This document shows positions 11,835 through 22,954 of a DNA stretch of 64,000 nt, piece after piece. The translations under genes and the position numbers were made by a program. Numbering within the stretch: position 1 is the first letter of the stretch; each line of letters opens with the position of its first letter. Source of the stretch: Arthrobacter sp. KBS0702 (lineage in GTDB: Bacteria; Actinomycetota; Actinomycetes; Actinomycetales; Micrococcaceae). The stretch covers positions 2,356,001 to 2,420,000 of the forward strand of contig NZ_CP042172.1 in assembly GCF_005937985.2 (NCBI RefSeq). The letters run 5' to 3'. Below the pieces are notes generated by a model. It had not been told where the DNA came from. It saw nothing but the letters and a program-made list of their open reading frames with translations, and ran no database searches.

Positions 11835-12860
11835 CTAGGCCACGGGGATGCGGGTGACCTTGGAACGGCGGCGGAACCTGCGGATCAGATCCGGGGACGC
11901 GAGATACAGCCCGAGTATCAGGAGGCTGCCGGCTACACAGAGGGCGACGGCGGGCAGCGGTGCCGTGGCGGCGACGAATCCGAGGACAATCACCGCGGCG
12001 GTGCACGCCGTGACCGTCGCGGCTGACTGCAGATGCGTAAACCCGACGTCGGTGAGCCGCTGGTAAACGTGCTCGCGATGGGACGCGTACCAGCGCTCCC
12101 CCGCCTTGATCCGGCGCAGCAGGGTGTAGCCGGTGTCAGCGGCGTAGACGAGGATCGGCGAGAGAACGTATTCGACGTAGACGCCGGAGAGGAACCCTGC
12201 CACGGCTAGTGCGGCGATTGAGGCGCCCAGCAGGTAGCTGCCGACGTCGCCCAGGAAGACCGACCCGCGGCCGAGGTTCCAGGGCAGGAAGCCGAGGAAG
12301 GACATCGCCAGCACCGCACCGCCGGCGGTAAGCCAGGGCTGTTCGGACAGCAGGCCGGCCACCGCGTAGGCGCCGCCGGCGGTGACCCCGTGCAGGCCGG
12401 AGATCCCGTTGATGCCGTCCATGAAGTTGGCAATGTTGACGTAGGCCGCAATCGCTAGGGCGGCCAGCGGAAGCCACCAGAACGACTGCCCGGTCAGCAC
12501 GATCAGCGCCGCCGAGCCGGCGGCGCCGATGCCGAGCTGCGCGGCGGCGCGGCCCCGGATGGACAGGCCCCGCAAGTCTTCGATCCAGCCCACCGCCGAA
12601 CACGCGGCGATGATCGCCAGCACCACGGCGAACAGCGACCGGTCCACCGTGACGACGCCCAGGAAGACCGCCGCCAGGTAGCCGGCGCCGCTGGCCAGTG
12701 CGGTGGCCACGCCCATCCCCCGGATCGTCGCCTTGCGGTGGGAGGAGCGGGCGGAGGGAATGTCCACCACGCCCATCCGCACCAGCCACGGCTTCACCGC
12801 AAGGGGAAGCAGCAGGCTGGCGAGCAGCGTGATGCCGGCCGCCACGGCCAGCGGCATCAT
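11835..12860 (-). CDS. Undecaprenyl-phosphate sugar-1-phosphate transferase, WecA/MraY family
   Basis: A 341-residue integral membrane enzyme with about ten helices. It transfers a sugar-1-phosphate, usually GlcNAc-1-phosphate, from the UDP-sugar to the lipid carrier, the first step of arabinogalactan, teichoic acid or polysaccharide linkage-unit synthesis. Family motifs are visible: GWIEDLRGLSIRGR, NIANFMDGINGISG and FLGDVGSYLLGA, with their catalytic aspartates, plus the cytoplasmic SHREHVYQRL. It sits where wecA (rfe) lies in Mycobacterium. Its ATG overlaps the end of the CapD-like gene (ATGA). Confidence 0.9.
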   Translation of the reverse strand: MMPLAVAAGITLLASLLLPLAVKPWLVRMGVVDIPSARSSHRKATIRGMGVATALASGAGYLAAVFLGVVTVDRSLFAVVLAIIAACSAVGWIEDLRGLSIRGRAAAQLGIGAAGSAALIVLTGQSFWWLPLAALAIAAYVNIANFMDGINGISGLHGVTAGGAYAVAGLLSEQPWLTAGGAVLAMSFLGFLPWNLGRGSVFLGDVGSYLLGASIAALAVAGFLSGVYVEYVLSPILVYAADTGYTLLRRIKAGERWYASHREHVYQRLTDVGFTHLQSAATVTACTAAVIVLGFVAATAPLPAVALCVAGSLLILGLYLASPDLIRRFRRRSKVTRIPVA

Positions 12861-14737
12861 GACGCCACCCGGATCTCTCCCGCTTCGTCGGCCTCCTCGT
12901 CGGGGATGTCCGCGATACTGGCGCCTTGTTCTGCTTCGCAGCGGGCCAGCCAGACATTGAGGTCCAGCTTGTCCGGGTCCTGCTGGGAGGCCTTGGTGTG
13001 GGAAATCTTCGGGTGCAGGGGCCGCTGGTCCAGTTCGCCGGTGCCGACCAGTTCCTCGTGCAGCTTCTCCCCCGGCCGCAGCCCGGTGTAGATAATGTCG
13101 ACCTTCTTGCCGGACATGGCGATCATGCGCTGCGCCACGTCCAGGATCCGTACCGGCTCGCCCATGTCCAGGATCATCACGTCGCCGCCTGTGCCGATCG
13201 CGCCGGCCTGGATCACCAGCTGGCAGGCCTCCGGAATCGTCATGAAGAAGCGGGTGACGTCGGGATCGGTGACCGTGACGGGGCCGCCCACGCGGATCTG
13301 CTCGGTGAAGAGCGGGAGCATCGAGCCGCGGCTGCCCATCACGTTGCCGAAGCGGACGGAGACAAACTTGGCGCCGGTCTGGCCGGCCATCCAGGCGGTC
13401 AGCTTTTCCGCGACGCGCTTGGAGTGGCCGAGTGCCGTGGTGGGGTTGGCCGCCTTGTCAGTGGAGATGTTCACGAAATGCGAGACGCCGGCACGCTGGG
13501 CGGCGCGCAGCACGTTCAGGGTCCCGCAGACGTTGGTCTTCCAGGCTTCGACCGGGTACTGCTGGAGCAGGGGCGCGTGCTTGAGGGCGGCCGCATGGAA
13601 CACCACTTCGGGGCGCCGGTCCTCGAAGATGTCTTCCAGCGCCTCGCCGTCGCGGATGTTGGCCAGTACGGTATCGCGGCCGGCCAGCAGGCCCCGGCCG
13701 GTAATGGAGATCTGGGTCTGCTGCAGCCCGGTCTCGTCGTGGTCGAGCATGATCAGTTCCGCCGGGGAGAACTGCACGATCTGGCGGCAGAGTTCCGAGC
13801 CGATCGAGCCGCCGGCGCCGGTCACGAGCACGCGTTTGTCCTTGATGTAGCCCGCGATTTCGTCGACCTTGATGTCGACGGGCCGCCGGCCGATCAGGTC
13901 CTCGACCGCCACGTCGCGGAAATCGGAGAAACCGTCGGGAGCCCCGCCGCCCAGCATGTCGCGCAGCGGAGGCAGTACCAGCACGCGGATGTTCAGGCCG
14001 TCGACGGCGTCCGAGATGCGGCGGACCACCGGGGCCTCGACGTTGGCGAAGGCCAGGACCAGCACCCTCGCGCGGGTCCGGCGGATGATCGCCGGGAGGT
14101 CGTCTCCCCGGCCGAGGACCTGGACTCCGGAGAGGCGGAGGTGCTTCTTGGCCGGGTCGTCATCGATCAGGCCGACCGGGAAGTACGGGGACTCCGGATC
14201 CTGCAGCATCCGGGTCAGGAGTGAGTTGCCGAGGAATCCCGCGCCGTAGATCAGGGTGTTCTGCGCCTCGTCGCCGGGCCGCGTCTTTCCCTCCACGTAG
14301 AGCCGTTTGGCATAGCGGGCCGCGCCCATAAAGAGGCAGGCGAAGGGGAAGGCGATCAGGCCCACGCTGCGTCCGATGTTGATGGCCTCGTACAGCACCA
14401 GCAGGCTCGCGGTGATCGATGCGGCCACAATCACGGTGACGAAAACCAGTGCCCGGGCCTCCTGGAAGCTGCCGAACGGATACCGGCCCCGGTACAGGGC
14501 CAACGCATAGCCGGCCAGGATCTGCGCGACCACGGCGATGGCTGCGATGACGAAGGCGCCGGCGAACTGCTCTACGCGGATACCCATCTCGTAGCGCAGC
14601 AGCAGGGCGAGGACGATCGCCACAATCCACGACATCGAGTCGAGGAACAGCTGGATCCAGATCCAGAGGGCGGGCTTCTCGTCCCGTTGTGCGGCTGATT
14701 CGCGCGCTTCAGATTTCGTAGTCAACAGAGATTGCAA
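12857..14737 (-). CDS. CapD/FlaA1-family transmembrane nucleoside-diphosphate-sugar dehydratase/epimerase
   Basis: A 626-residue protein with four N-terminal membrane helices (about residues 25-140), a CoA-binding-like Rossmann domain (about 155-290, LIYGAGFLGNSLL) and a C-terminal NAD-dependent dehydratase domain (about 300-600) with GAGGSIGSE and STDKAANPTTALGHSKR. Relatives such as PglF and CapD convert UDP-GlcNAc to 4-keto-6-deoxy sugars. The apparent start is TTG at 14737 after GGAAG; there is no ATG nearby. It overlaps the WecA-like gene, so both probably act on the same lipid-linked glycan. Confidence 0.88.
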   Translation of the reverse strand: MQSLLTTKSEARESAAQRDEKPALWIWIQLFLDSMSWIVAIVLALLLRYEMGIRVEQFAGAFVIAAIAVVAQILAGYALALYRGRYPFGSFQEARALVFVTVIVAASITASLLVLYEAINIGRSVGLIAFPFACLFMGAARYAKRLYVEGKTRPGDEAQNTLIYGAGFLGNSLLTRMLQDPESPYFPVGLIDDDPAKKHLRLSGVQVLGRGDDLPAIIRRTRARVLVLAFANVEAPVVRRISDAVDGLNIRVLVLPPLRDMLGGGAPDGFSDFRDVAVEDLIGRRPVDIKVDEIAGYIKDKRVLVTGAGGSIGSELCRQIVQFSPAELIMLDHDETGLQQTQISITGRGLLAGRDTVLANIRDGEALEDIFEDRRPEVVFHAAALKHAPLLQQYPVEAWKTNVCGTLNVLRAAQRAGVSHFVNISTDKAANPTTALGHSKRVAEKLTAWMAGQTGAKFVSVRFGNVMGSRGSMLPLFTEQIRVGGPVTVTDPDVTRFFMTIPEACQLVIQAGAIGTGGDVMILDMGEPVRILDVAQRMIAMSGKKVDIIYTGLRPGEKLHEELVGTGELDQRPLHPKISHTKASQQDPDKLDLNVWLARCEAEQGASIADIPDEEADEAGEIRVAS

Positions 14738-14821
14738 CCGACTTCCACTACCACGGCGGCCATGCGCCTGTTTCAGAAAATACCCCGTCGCAACTGTCGG
14801 ACGGCGTCGGGGCCTAGAACG

Positions 14822-14827
14822 ATACTA
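14822..14827 (-). promoter_or_regulatory. Candidate -10 for the capD-wecA pair (TAGTAT)
   Basis: On the minus strand TAGTAT sits 84 bases before the TTG start, overlapping the last codons of the upstream glycosyltransferase. It would give capD-wecA a promoter of their own. I see nothing else in the 87-base gap. Confidence 0.35.
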
Positions 14828-15784
14828 ATCTCTTTCGCGGCCGCCGCCCGGGTCCGCGGGCAGCGGCGGCATAGGTTTCCAGCCGCTGTCGGCGAGGATG
14901 GCGCGGGATTCCCGCCATCCACGCCAGAGCGCGCCGGTCCCCTTCAGCGTCCGTTCGACGAGGACCAGGCGGACGATTTCCTTCAGGAATGTCAGCGCCG
15001 TCCCGGCCCCGAAGCCGAGCCGGTTGAACTTGCCGTGGGCCCTGAGGTAGTGCGCGACGTGGCCGCGGTTCCGCATGACGTAGCGGCGACTCAGGTCGGA
15101 GGAATCGTTGAGGTGCCGCAGGCCGAGGTCCACCTGGCGCTGGGCGCGGACCTTCTTGATCACGAACGCGTTGACGTAGACCACCGGGGTCTGCTGCGCG
15201 GCGAGCCAGCCGTAGATCAGGTCGTCCCAGGTGATGAAGAAGCGTGGGTCCGGGAGCCCGATGCTCCGGGCCAGAGACGCCTTGATCAGCATGCCTTCGA
15301 AGTTTCCCACATTGGTGCGGAAAACCTCGGAATGCTTGAACACATCGCGGGAGACCGGGAGGAAGATCCCCAGCGCCTCGACAAAATGGTGCTGCCAGAA
15401 GAAAGGTTTTCCGTCGGCATCGTAGCGGCGGCCGATCAGGCAGGAGTAGTCCGGCGTGAACTTCTCCAGTGCCTCCACAGCGCCGGGAAGCACCTCGACG
15501 TCGTCGTCCATCAGCCACAGCCACTCCGCGCCGCGAGAAAGCGCAAGCTCCACACCCCTGGCGAACCCGCCGGCGCCACCGACGTTTTCGCTCAAACGCG
15601 CGTACTCAATCGGCAGCCCGCCGGCCAGCGCCGCGGAGACGACGTCGGCCGTGTGGTCGCTGCTCGCATTGTCCACCACGATGATCCGCGCCGGGCGGGT
15701 GCCGAGGCGGGCGAAGGAATCGAGCAGGTTGCGAAGGTAGTCGGCACGGTTGTAGGTGACGACGACGACGTACAGGTTCTCCAC
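14825..15784 (-). CDS. Family 2 glycosyltransferase, GlfT-like
   Basis: A 319-residue cytoplasmic GT-A transferase. It begins MENLYVVVVTYNRADYL and carries the sugar-nucleotide core NVGGAGGFARG and WLWLMDDDVEV, in which the DDD binds the metal and UDP-sugar. The NxGGAGGFA plus MDDD combination is typical of mycobacterial-type galactofuranosyltransferases (GlfT1-like), so galactan or another cell-wall glycan is the likely product; this is inference. The ATG at 15784 is six bases after the stop of a paralogous transferase. Confidence 0.88.
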   Translation of the reverse strand: MENLYVVVVTYNRADYLRNLLDSFARLGTRPARIIVVDNASSDHTADVVSAALAGGLPIEYARLSENVGGAGGFARGVELALSRGAEWLWLMDDDVEVLPGAVEALEKFTPDYSCLIGRRYDADGKPFFWQHHFVEALGIFLPVSRDVFKHSEVFRTNVGNFEGMLIKASLARSIGLPDPRFFITWDDLIYGWLAAQQTPVVYVNAFVIKKVRAQRQVDLGLRHLNDSSDLSRRYVMRNRGHVAHYLRAHGKFNRLGFGAGTALTFLKEIVRLVLVERTLKGTGALWRGWRESRAILADSGWKPMPPLPADPGGGRERD

Positions 15785-15790
15785 GGCGGC

Positions 15791-16702
15791 CTAGCTGTTG
15801 GTGGACATCAGTTGTGCGGGAGAGCCGAAGCCCTTGCCGCGGAAACCGGTGGAGTAGGCGCGGAACCAGTGCGCGAGGCCTTTGAGGTCGCCGGTTTTCA
15901 GGAAGTAGTACGGGAAGCCGATGACGTCCGCACCGAACCAGCGCAGGTTGCGGTACTTGCGGGTAAGGTAGCCCCGGTTGCGGAAGTAGCAGTAGCGCTT
16001 GAACTCGCCCTCCGGAATGACGGGGGTGATGAAGCCGCCAAAGACCGGCTTCATTTCCGTCCAGGTGGCGGGGTGCTGCACTGCCACGGTGGCGAGCGTG
16101 CCGTACTTCAGGCCGGCCTTTTTCACCCGGGAGAGGAAGTCGACTTCGTCGCCCCGGATGAAGAACTTCACATCCGGAATGCCGATCTTGTAGAAGACCT
16201 CGGTCCGGATCAGCGCGCCGTTGAAGAAGTGGACCATGTCCGGCAGGTAGCCCATCGGCGCCAGCCGCGAGCGGTCGTTGGTCAGCAGCCCGTTGATCCG
16301 GAAGTTGAAGGAGAGCCGGTTGGGGTCGGCCGTGGCGGCGACCAGCGGGCTCACAATGTCGAGCTGGTGCTCCTCGGCGGTCTTGAGCAGCTCGGCGAGG
16401 CAGCTGGCGTCCTCGGGGTGGCCGTCGTCGTCCATCATCCAGATCCACTCGGCGCCGCTGGCCATGGCGGCCAGGATCGCATAGGCAAAGCCGCCGGCGC
16501 CGCCGAGGTTCGCTTCAGAGCGCAGGTAGTTGATGTTGTCCGCTCCCTGCGACTCGACAACGTCGGTGGCCGGCGCTGTGCCGGAGTCGACGAGCGCGAT
16601 CGAGTGGATCGGGGCGGTCTGTTCGGCCAGGCCCTTCAGGAGCAAGGCAAGTTCCTCGTGGCGGTCAAAGGTTACGGCCGCGACGGCGACTTTGGGCTGC
16701 AT
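15791..16702 (-). CDS. Family 2 glycosyltransferase, GlfT-like (paralogue of its neighbour)
   Basis: A 303-residue enzyme from the ATG at 16702 (MQPKVAVAAVTFDRHEEL); the frame stays open further upstream but only into the neighbouring gene. Core motifs NLGGAGGFAYA and WIWMMDDDGHPED match the adjacent transferase, and FFIRGDEVDFLSRV supplies the likely catalytic acid region. The two presumably add successive sugars to one glycan. Its start is one base after the stop of the threonylcarbamoyladenylate synthase gene (TGACATG), so it is coupled to it. Confidence 0.88.
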   Translation of the reverse strand: MQPKVAVAAVTFDRHEELALLLKGLAEQTAPIHSIALVDSGTAPATDVVESQGADNINYLRSEANLGGAGGFAYAILAAMASGAEWIWMMDDDGHPEDASCLAELLKTAEEHQLDIVSPLVAATADPNRLSFNFRINGLLTNDRSRLAPMGYLPDMVHFFNGALIRTEVFYKIGIPDVKFFIRGDEVDFLSRVKKAGLKYGTLATVAVQHPATWTEMKPVFGGFITPVIPEGEFKRYCYFRNRGYLTRKYRNLRWFGADVIGFPYYFLKTGDLKGLAHWFRAYSTGFRGKGFGSPAQLMSTNS

Positions 16703-16703
16703 G

Positions 16704-17423
16704 TCAGTTCCTTTGGGAATCGTCGGGGGCCGAGTCGGCGCTGTCGTCCTCGGCCGGAGCCTCTTCGCCGGCGCCGAGCACGCCCGGCACCACTTCGCGC
16801 AGGCGCTCCAGGCTGATGGCGCCCTGGCGGACCACGCGCAGCGGCAGGGAGGTCGCGTCGATGATGGTGGAGGGCTCGGCGCCGTCCCCCTCGACCGGCC
16901 GGTGGCCGCCTTCAAGGTAGACCTCCACCGACTCCGCCAGCTGCGCTTCGGCTTCGGCGGCGCTCTGCGCGGCGGACTGGCCGGTGCGGTTGGCGGATGA
17001 AACCGCCAGCGGTCCGGTGAGCGTGAGCAGGTCCTGGGCGATGTCGTCGGCCGGGAGCCGGAGGGCGACGGTGCCCTTGGTCTCGCCGAGGTCCCAGTCC
17101 AGCGAGGGCTGGGCGTGCAGGATCAGCGTCAGCCCCCCGGGCCAGAACGCCTCGGCAAGGCGCCGGGCCTCGGCCGGGACATCGGTGGCGAGGCCGTCGA
17201 GGGCGTTCAGCCGCGGGATGAGCACCGGCGGCGGCATCGACCGGCCGCGACCCTTGGCGGCGAGCAGCAACGTCACGGCCTGCGGTGAGAAGGCATCCGC
17301 GGCGATTCCGTACACGGTGTCGGTGGGGAGCACCACGCATTTGTGTGCCCTGATGGCCCGTTGGGCGTGTTCGAGTCCTGCGGCGCGCTGGTCCGCGTCG
17401 GCGCAATCGTAGCTGGTCGTCAC
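16704..17423 (-). CDS. L-threonylcarbamoyladenylate synthase (YrdC/TsaC/Sua5 family)
   Basis: A 239-residue enzyme that makes threonylcarbamoyl-AMP from threonine, bicarbonate and ATP for the t6A37 modification of ANN-decoding tRNAs. The YrdC fold is clear: VVLPTDTVYGIAADAF, LLAAKGRGRSMPPPVLI, FWPGGLTLIL and VSSANRTGQSA. The Sua5-specific C-terminal domain is absent; instead there is an acidic tail of about 25 residues. The GTG start overlaps the prmC stop (GTGA). It is the Rv1301 equivalent. Confidence 0.93.
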   Translation of the reverse strand: MTTSYDCADADQRAAGLEHAQRAIRAHKCVVLPTDTVYGIAADAFSPQAVTLLLAAKGRGRSMPPPVLIPRLNALDGLATDVPAEARRLAEAFWPGGLTLILHAQPSLDWDLGETKGTVALRLPADDIAQDLLTLTGPLAVSSANRTGQSAAQSAAEAEAQLAESVEVYLEGGHRPVEGDGAEPSTIIDATSLPLRVVRQGAISLERLREVVPGVLGAGEEAPAEDDSADSAPDDSQRN

Positions 17424-18319
17424 TGGGACATCCTTTCATCACTGCGGGTGGGAGCCGGTCTGCGCACGGCGCTGGTGGCGCGTTCGCGGCCGTTGAGATC
17501 CAGATGTGTCGTAACCCCGGACCAGAGGCCGGAACGCTCCAGCATCGCGGCAATCCAGCTTGCCTGGACCTCGGCGTGTTCCATCACAAAGTAGCCGCCG
17601 GGGACCAGTAGCCGCGCCGCGGACGCCGCTGCCGCCGCTGGGAGCTCCATTCCGTCCGCTCCCCCGCCGTACAGCGCCTCGGGCGGGTCGTGCAGCGCCA
17701 CTTCGGGCTCGTTGGGGACCGCTTCGGCGGGGATGTACGGCGGGTTGGAGACGACGACGTCGAACGTTCCGTTGTGTTCCGGCAGTGCGTCCCGGAGGTC
17801 GCCGCGCACCAGCCGGACGCCCAGCGGCAGCAGGTTCTTCGCTGCCCAGGCGTGCGCGAACTCGCTGAATTCCACGGCGTGGACCTCGGCGCCGGGAACC
17901 TCGTGCGCGATCGAGCCGGCGATCGCCCCCGAGCCGGTGCCCAGGTCCACCACTTTGGGGTGCGTCGACGGTGCCGCGTCCCTGAGCCAGTCGATCACGA
18001 GCTGGACCACGGACTCGGTTTCCGGCCGCGGGATAAACACGCCGGGGCCCACCGCGAGCTCGAGGTAGCGGAAGTGCGCCACGCCGGTGATGTGCTGCAG
18101 CGGGATCCGTCGCGCGCGCTCGGCCACCAGCTCGGCATAGCCGGCGGGCGCCGGCGTGTCGCCGAGCACCATGGCCCGGACCCGGCCCGGACCGACGCCG
18201 AGCAGGTGGCAGGCGAGCAGTTCGGCGTCGACCTTTGGGCTGGGCACGCCGGCGGCGGCGAGTACGGCCGTGGCCTCGCGGACGGCGTCCGCGAGGCGCG
18301 GCGCAGGATCAGGAATCAT
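17420..18319 (-). CDS. prmC: Release factor glutamine methyltransferase
   Basis: A 299-residue SAM-dependent methyltransferase that methylates the glutamine of the GGQ motif in RF1 and RF2. The SAM-binding motif VVDLGTGSGAIAGSIA and the catalytic NPPYIP (about residues 195-200) are both present, as is the N-terminal helical domain with IPRPETE. Its substrate gene prfA is 34 bases upstream, and its end overlaps the next gene by four bases. Confidence 0.96.
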   Translation of the reverse strand: MIPDPAPRLADAVREATAVLAAAGVPSPKVDAELLACHLLGVGPGRVRAMVLGDTPAPAGYAELVAERARRIPLQHITGVAHFRYLELAVGPGVFIPRPETESVVQLVIDWLRDAAPSTHPKVVDLGTGSGAIAGSIAHEVPGAEVHAVEFSEFAHAWAAKNLLPLGVRLVRGDLRDALPEHNGTFDVVVSNPPYIPAEAVPNEPEVALHDPPEALYGGGADGMELPAAAAASAARLLVPGGYFVMEHAEVQASWIAAMLERSGLWSGVTTHLDLNGRERATSAVRRPAPTRSDERMSQ

Positions 18320-18353
18320 CAGGCTCAGGTGTCATCGGCGCGCCGGGTCCGGG

Positions 18354-19427
18354 CTAGTCGCCGATGGCGTCGAGGCGGGCCTGTTCGTCCATCTCGATGG
18401 CGGACTGGATGACCGGTTCGAGGTCGCCGTTCATGACCTGGTCCAGGTTGTACGCCTTGTAGCCGGTGCGGTGGTCGGCGATTCGGTTTTCCGGGTAGTT
18501 GTAGGTGCGGATGCGCTCGGAGCGGTCCATGGTGCGGATCTGCGACTTACGCTGGGCCGAGTTCTCGGCGTCGATCTGCTCCTGCTGGTGGGCCAGGATG
18601 CGGGCACGCAGCACGCGCATGCCGGCCTCGCGGTTCTGCAGCTGGGACTTCTCGTTCTGCATCGCCACCACGATCCCGGTGGGAAGGTGGGTGATGCGCA
18701 CGGCCGAGTCGGTGGTGTTCACGGACTGGCCGCCGGGGCCTGAGGAGCGGTAGACGTCGATCTTGAGGTCGTTCTGGTTGATCTCGAGTTCCTCGGGCTC
18801 GTCCACTTCGGGCAGCACCAGCACGCCGGCCGCGGAGGTGTGGATGCGGCCCTGCGACTCGGTTACGGGAACGCGCTGGACCCGGTGCACGCCGCCTTCG
18901 AACTTGAGCCGCGCGTAGACGCCTTCGGCCGGGTCGTTGGAGTTGCCCTTGACGGCCATCTGGACGTCCTTGTAGCCGCCGAGATCCGATTCGGTAGCGG
19001 AGATGAGTTCGGTCTTCCAGCCGCGGGATTCCGCGTACCGGGTGTACATCCGCAGCAGGTCCGCGGCGAACAGGGCAGCCTCGTCGCCGCCTTCGCCGCC
19101 CTTGACCTCAAGGATCACGTTGCGGGCGTCGTCCGGGTCGCGCGGGATCAGCAGCCGGCGCAGCTTGGCCGCCGCCGTGTCCAGGGCCGCCTCAAGCTCG
19201 GGCACCTCGGCGGCGAATTCCGGATCCTCGTCCGCCATTTCCTTGGCCGCCGCCAGGTCGTCGCGGATGCCTTCCCAGCGGTGGTAGGCCTCCACAATGC
19301 CGTTCAACTGCGCCGATCGCCGCCCCAGCTTCCGGGCCAGCTTCTGGTCAGCATAGACAGCAGGATCCCCAAGCTGCGCCTGAATGGAGTCGTGTTCATC
19401 CAACAGGCCCTGTACGGACTCAAACAT
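18354..19427 (-). CDS. prfA: Peptide chain release factor 1
   Basis: A 357-residue RF1 that reads UAA and UAG stop codons. The stop-codon recognition tripeptide PxT is seen as PVT in RVPVTESQG, and the GGQ peptidyl-hydrolase loop [15 protein letters not shown] is at about residue 230. The gene lies between rho and prmC as in other actinobacteria, but the ribosomal protein gene rpmE that separates rho and prfA in Mycobacterium is not here: the 100-base spacer 19428-19527 has no reading frame of that kind. Confidence 0.97.
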   Translation of the reverse strand: MFESVQGLLDEHDSIQAQLGDPAVYADQKLARKLGRRSAQLNGIVEAYHRWEGIRDDLAAAKEMADEDPEFAAEVPELEAALDTAAAKLRRLLIPRDPDDARNVILEVKGGEGGDEAALFAADLLRMYTRYAESRGWKTELISATESDLGGYKDVQMAVKGNSNDPAEGVYARLKFEGGVHRVQRVPVTESQGRIHTSAAGVLVLPEVDEPEELEINQNDLKIDVYRSSGPGGQSVNTTDSAVRITHLPTGIVVAMQNEKSQLQNREAGMRVLRARILAHQQEQIDAENSAQRKSQIRTMDRSERIRTYNYPENRIADHRTGYKAYNLDQVMNGDLEPVIQSAIEMDEQARLDAIGD

Positions 19428-19527
19428 TTCAAAACCTCTTTCGACTTGGTACCAAGTCTAATGACGCACGCAGCGGCGGGTGACCTGGCGGCCGGCAAAA
19501 TATGCGACGGCCCCACCCCCTGCTCAG

Positions 19528-21657
<2,130 letters not shown>

Positions 21658-21965
21658 GAAGGATCCTTCCCCCTCGACGGCGTCCAGGCTAGGAGCTGGA
21701 CGCGGTGATTTGATCTGGGCTGCAGTTCAGATCTGCAGCCGGGATTTCGGCCTTGCCGGTTGGATTTCGGCCGGCAGGGCCGGATACTGCTACACCAGGT
21801 CACGCTCCGGAATTGAGGAACGGCCGGCTGACACTTCAGGGGTACAGAGGAGTTCTGCAGCTTCCTGCGTCAGACCGAAAGCAGGTGGCACCGGAAAATA
21901 TTGCGCAGTGAAAGATGAGAGAGGCAACTTGGCCAACATCGCGGTCTTAGAAAAAGCTTGCGTGA
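21658..21965 (-). promoter_or_regulatory. rho upstream region with hairpins and a possible masked ribosome binding site
   Basis: This 308-base stretch between thrB and rho has no gene. Read towards rho it contains an 8-bp hairpin (GGCTGCAG/CTGCAGCC, 21718-21740), a weaker TCCAG/CTGGA hairpin (21683-21700), two copies of GGATTTCGGCC (21741-21776, plus-strand reading) and, against the GTG start, the 12-base palindrome GAAGGATCCTTC (21658-21669), which includes the AAGGA ribosome binding site. Rho autoregulates in several bacteria, so a structured leader is plausible. No good promoter hexamers stand out. Confidence 0.4.
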
Positions 21966-22952
21966 TTACCGCCGGTGCACTTCCACTTTAGCACCTTCAG
22001 TGTCCACAGCCAGTTTCATCACACGCCAGGCAACCTCCGGCGTGTTGGCGGCGGTGAACGTGCCGATGAAGTCGACGACGTCGGCCGCTTCCTGTTCTCC
22101 GGCGGCCAGGACCAGCACAGTGGGTCCCGCGCCGGAGACGACGGCGGCGTGGCCGGCGCTGCGCAGCGCGGCAATCAGCTCGGCGCTGGGCCGCATGGCC
22201 TGTGCCCGGTAGCTCTGGTGCAGGTAGTCCTCGGTGCCGGGAAGCAGGAATTCGGGCTTCTGCGTCAGCGCATGGATCAGCAGGGCCGCGCGTCCCGAGT
22301 TCATGGCCGCCGCGTGGTGCCCCACGGAAGCAGGCAGCAGGGCCCGGGCAGCCTCGGTGGAGAGTTCGAAGTCAGGAACGGCGACCACCGGAATGATCGC
22401 AGGGTCAACCGTCGCGCAGGTGCTGCTGTACTGGTCACTGTCCTGCCAGGACATTGCCAGTCCGCCGAAAATGGCCGGAGCCACGTTGTCCGGATGCCCC
22501 TCCAGCTTTGACGTGAACTGCAGGATCCAGTCCTTCCCGCGCTGCGACGCCGCAGGGACCAGTGCATTCGCGGCGGTGGCGGCGGCCACCACGGCGGCGG
22601 CGGAGGATCCGAGTCCGCGGCCGTGGGGATTGACGTTGTCCGCCGTGATCCGCAGCCCCTCGTGGCGGTAGCCCAGCAGGTGCAGCGCCTCGGTAAGGGC
22701 CCTGGCCACCAGGTGGCTCGCATCGCGGGGCAGCGTGTCAGCGCCCTCGCCGCTCAGGTCGAATTCCAGTTCGCCGCTCTCCAGGGTCTCCACCGTCAGC
22801 GTGTCGTGCAGGGAAAGCGCAAGCCCCAGGCTGTCGTAGCCGGGGCCCAGGTTGGCGCTGGTGGCCGGAACCCGGACGGTGACCACTTGCCCCGCCGGAA
22901 CCGCCGGCGTGTCGGCGGGTGATTCGGCGGGAACGGTGAGGGTGGTTTCCAC
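21966..22952 (-). CDS. thrB: Homoserine kinase
   Basis: A 328-residue GHMP kinase that phosphorylates homoserine in threonine synthesis. The ATP-binding motif PHGRGLGSSAAAV is near residues 109-121, with the N-terminal VPATSANLGPGYDSLG and the C-terminal VSGAGPTVL that define the family. It starts at a GTG two bases after the thrC stop and is the last gene of the lysA-hom-thrC-thrB run. Confidence 0.97.
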   Translation of the reverse strand: METTLTVPAESPADTPAVPAGQVVTVRVPATSANLGPGYDSLGLALSLHDTLTVETLESGELEFDLSGEGADTLPRDASHLVARALTEALHLLGYRHEGLRITADNVNPHGRGLGSSAAAVVAAATAANALVPAASQRGKDWILQFTSKLEGHPDNVAPAIFGGLAMSWQDSDQYSSTCATVDPAIIPVVAVPDFELSTEAARALLPASVGHHAAAMNSGRAALLIHALTQKPEFLLPGTEDYLHQSYRAQAMRPSAELIAALRSAGHAAVVSGAGPTVLVLAAGEQEAADVVDFIGTFTAANTPEVAWRVMKLAVDTEGAKVEVHRR

Positions 22953-22954
22953 GG

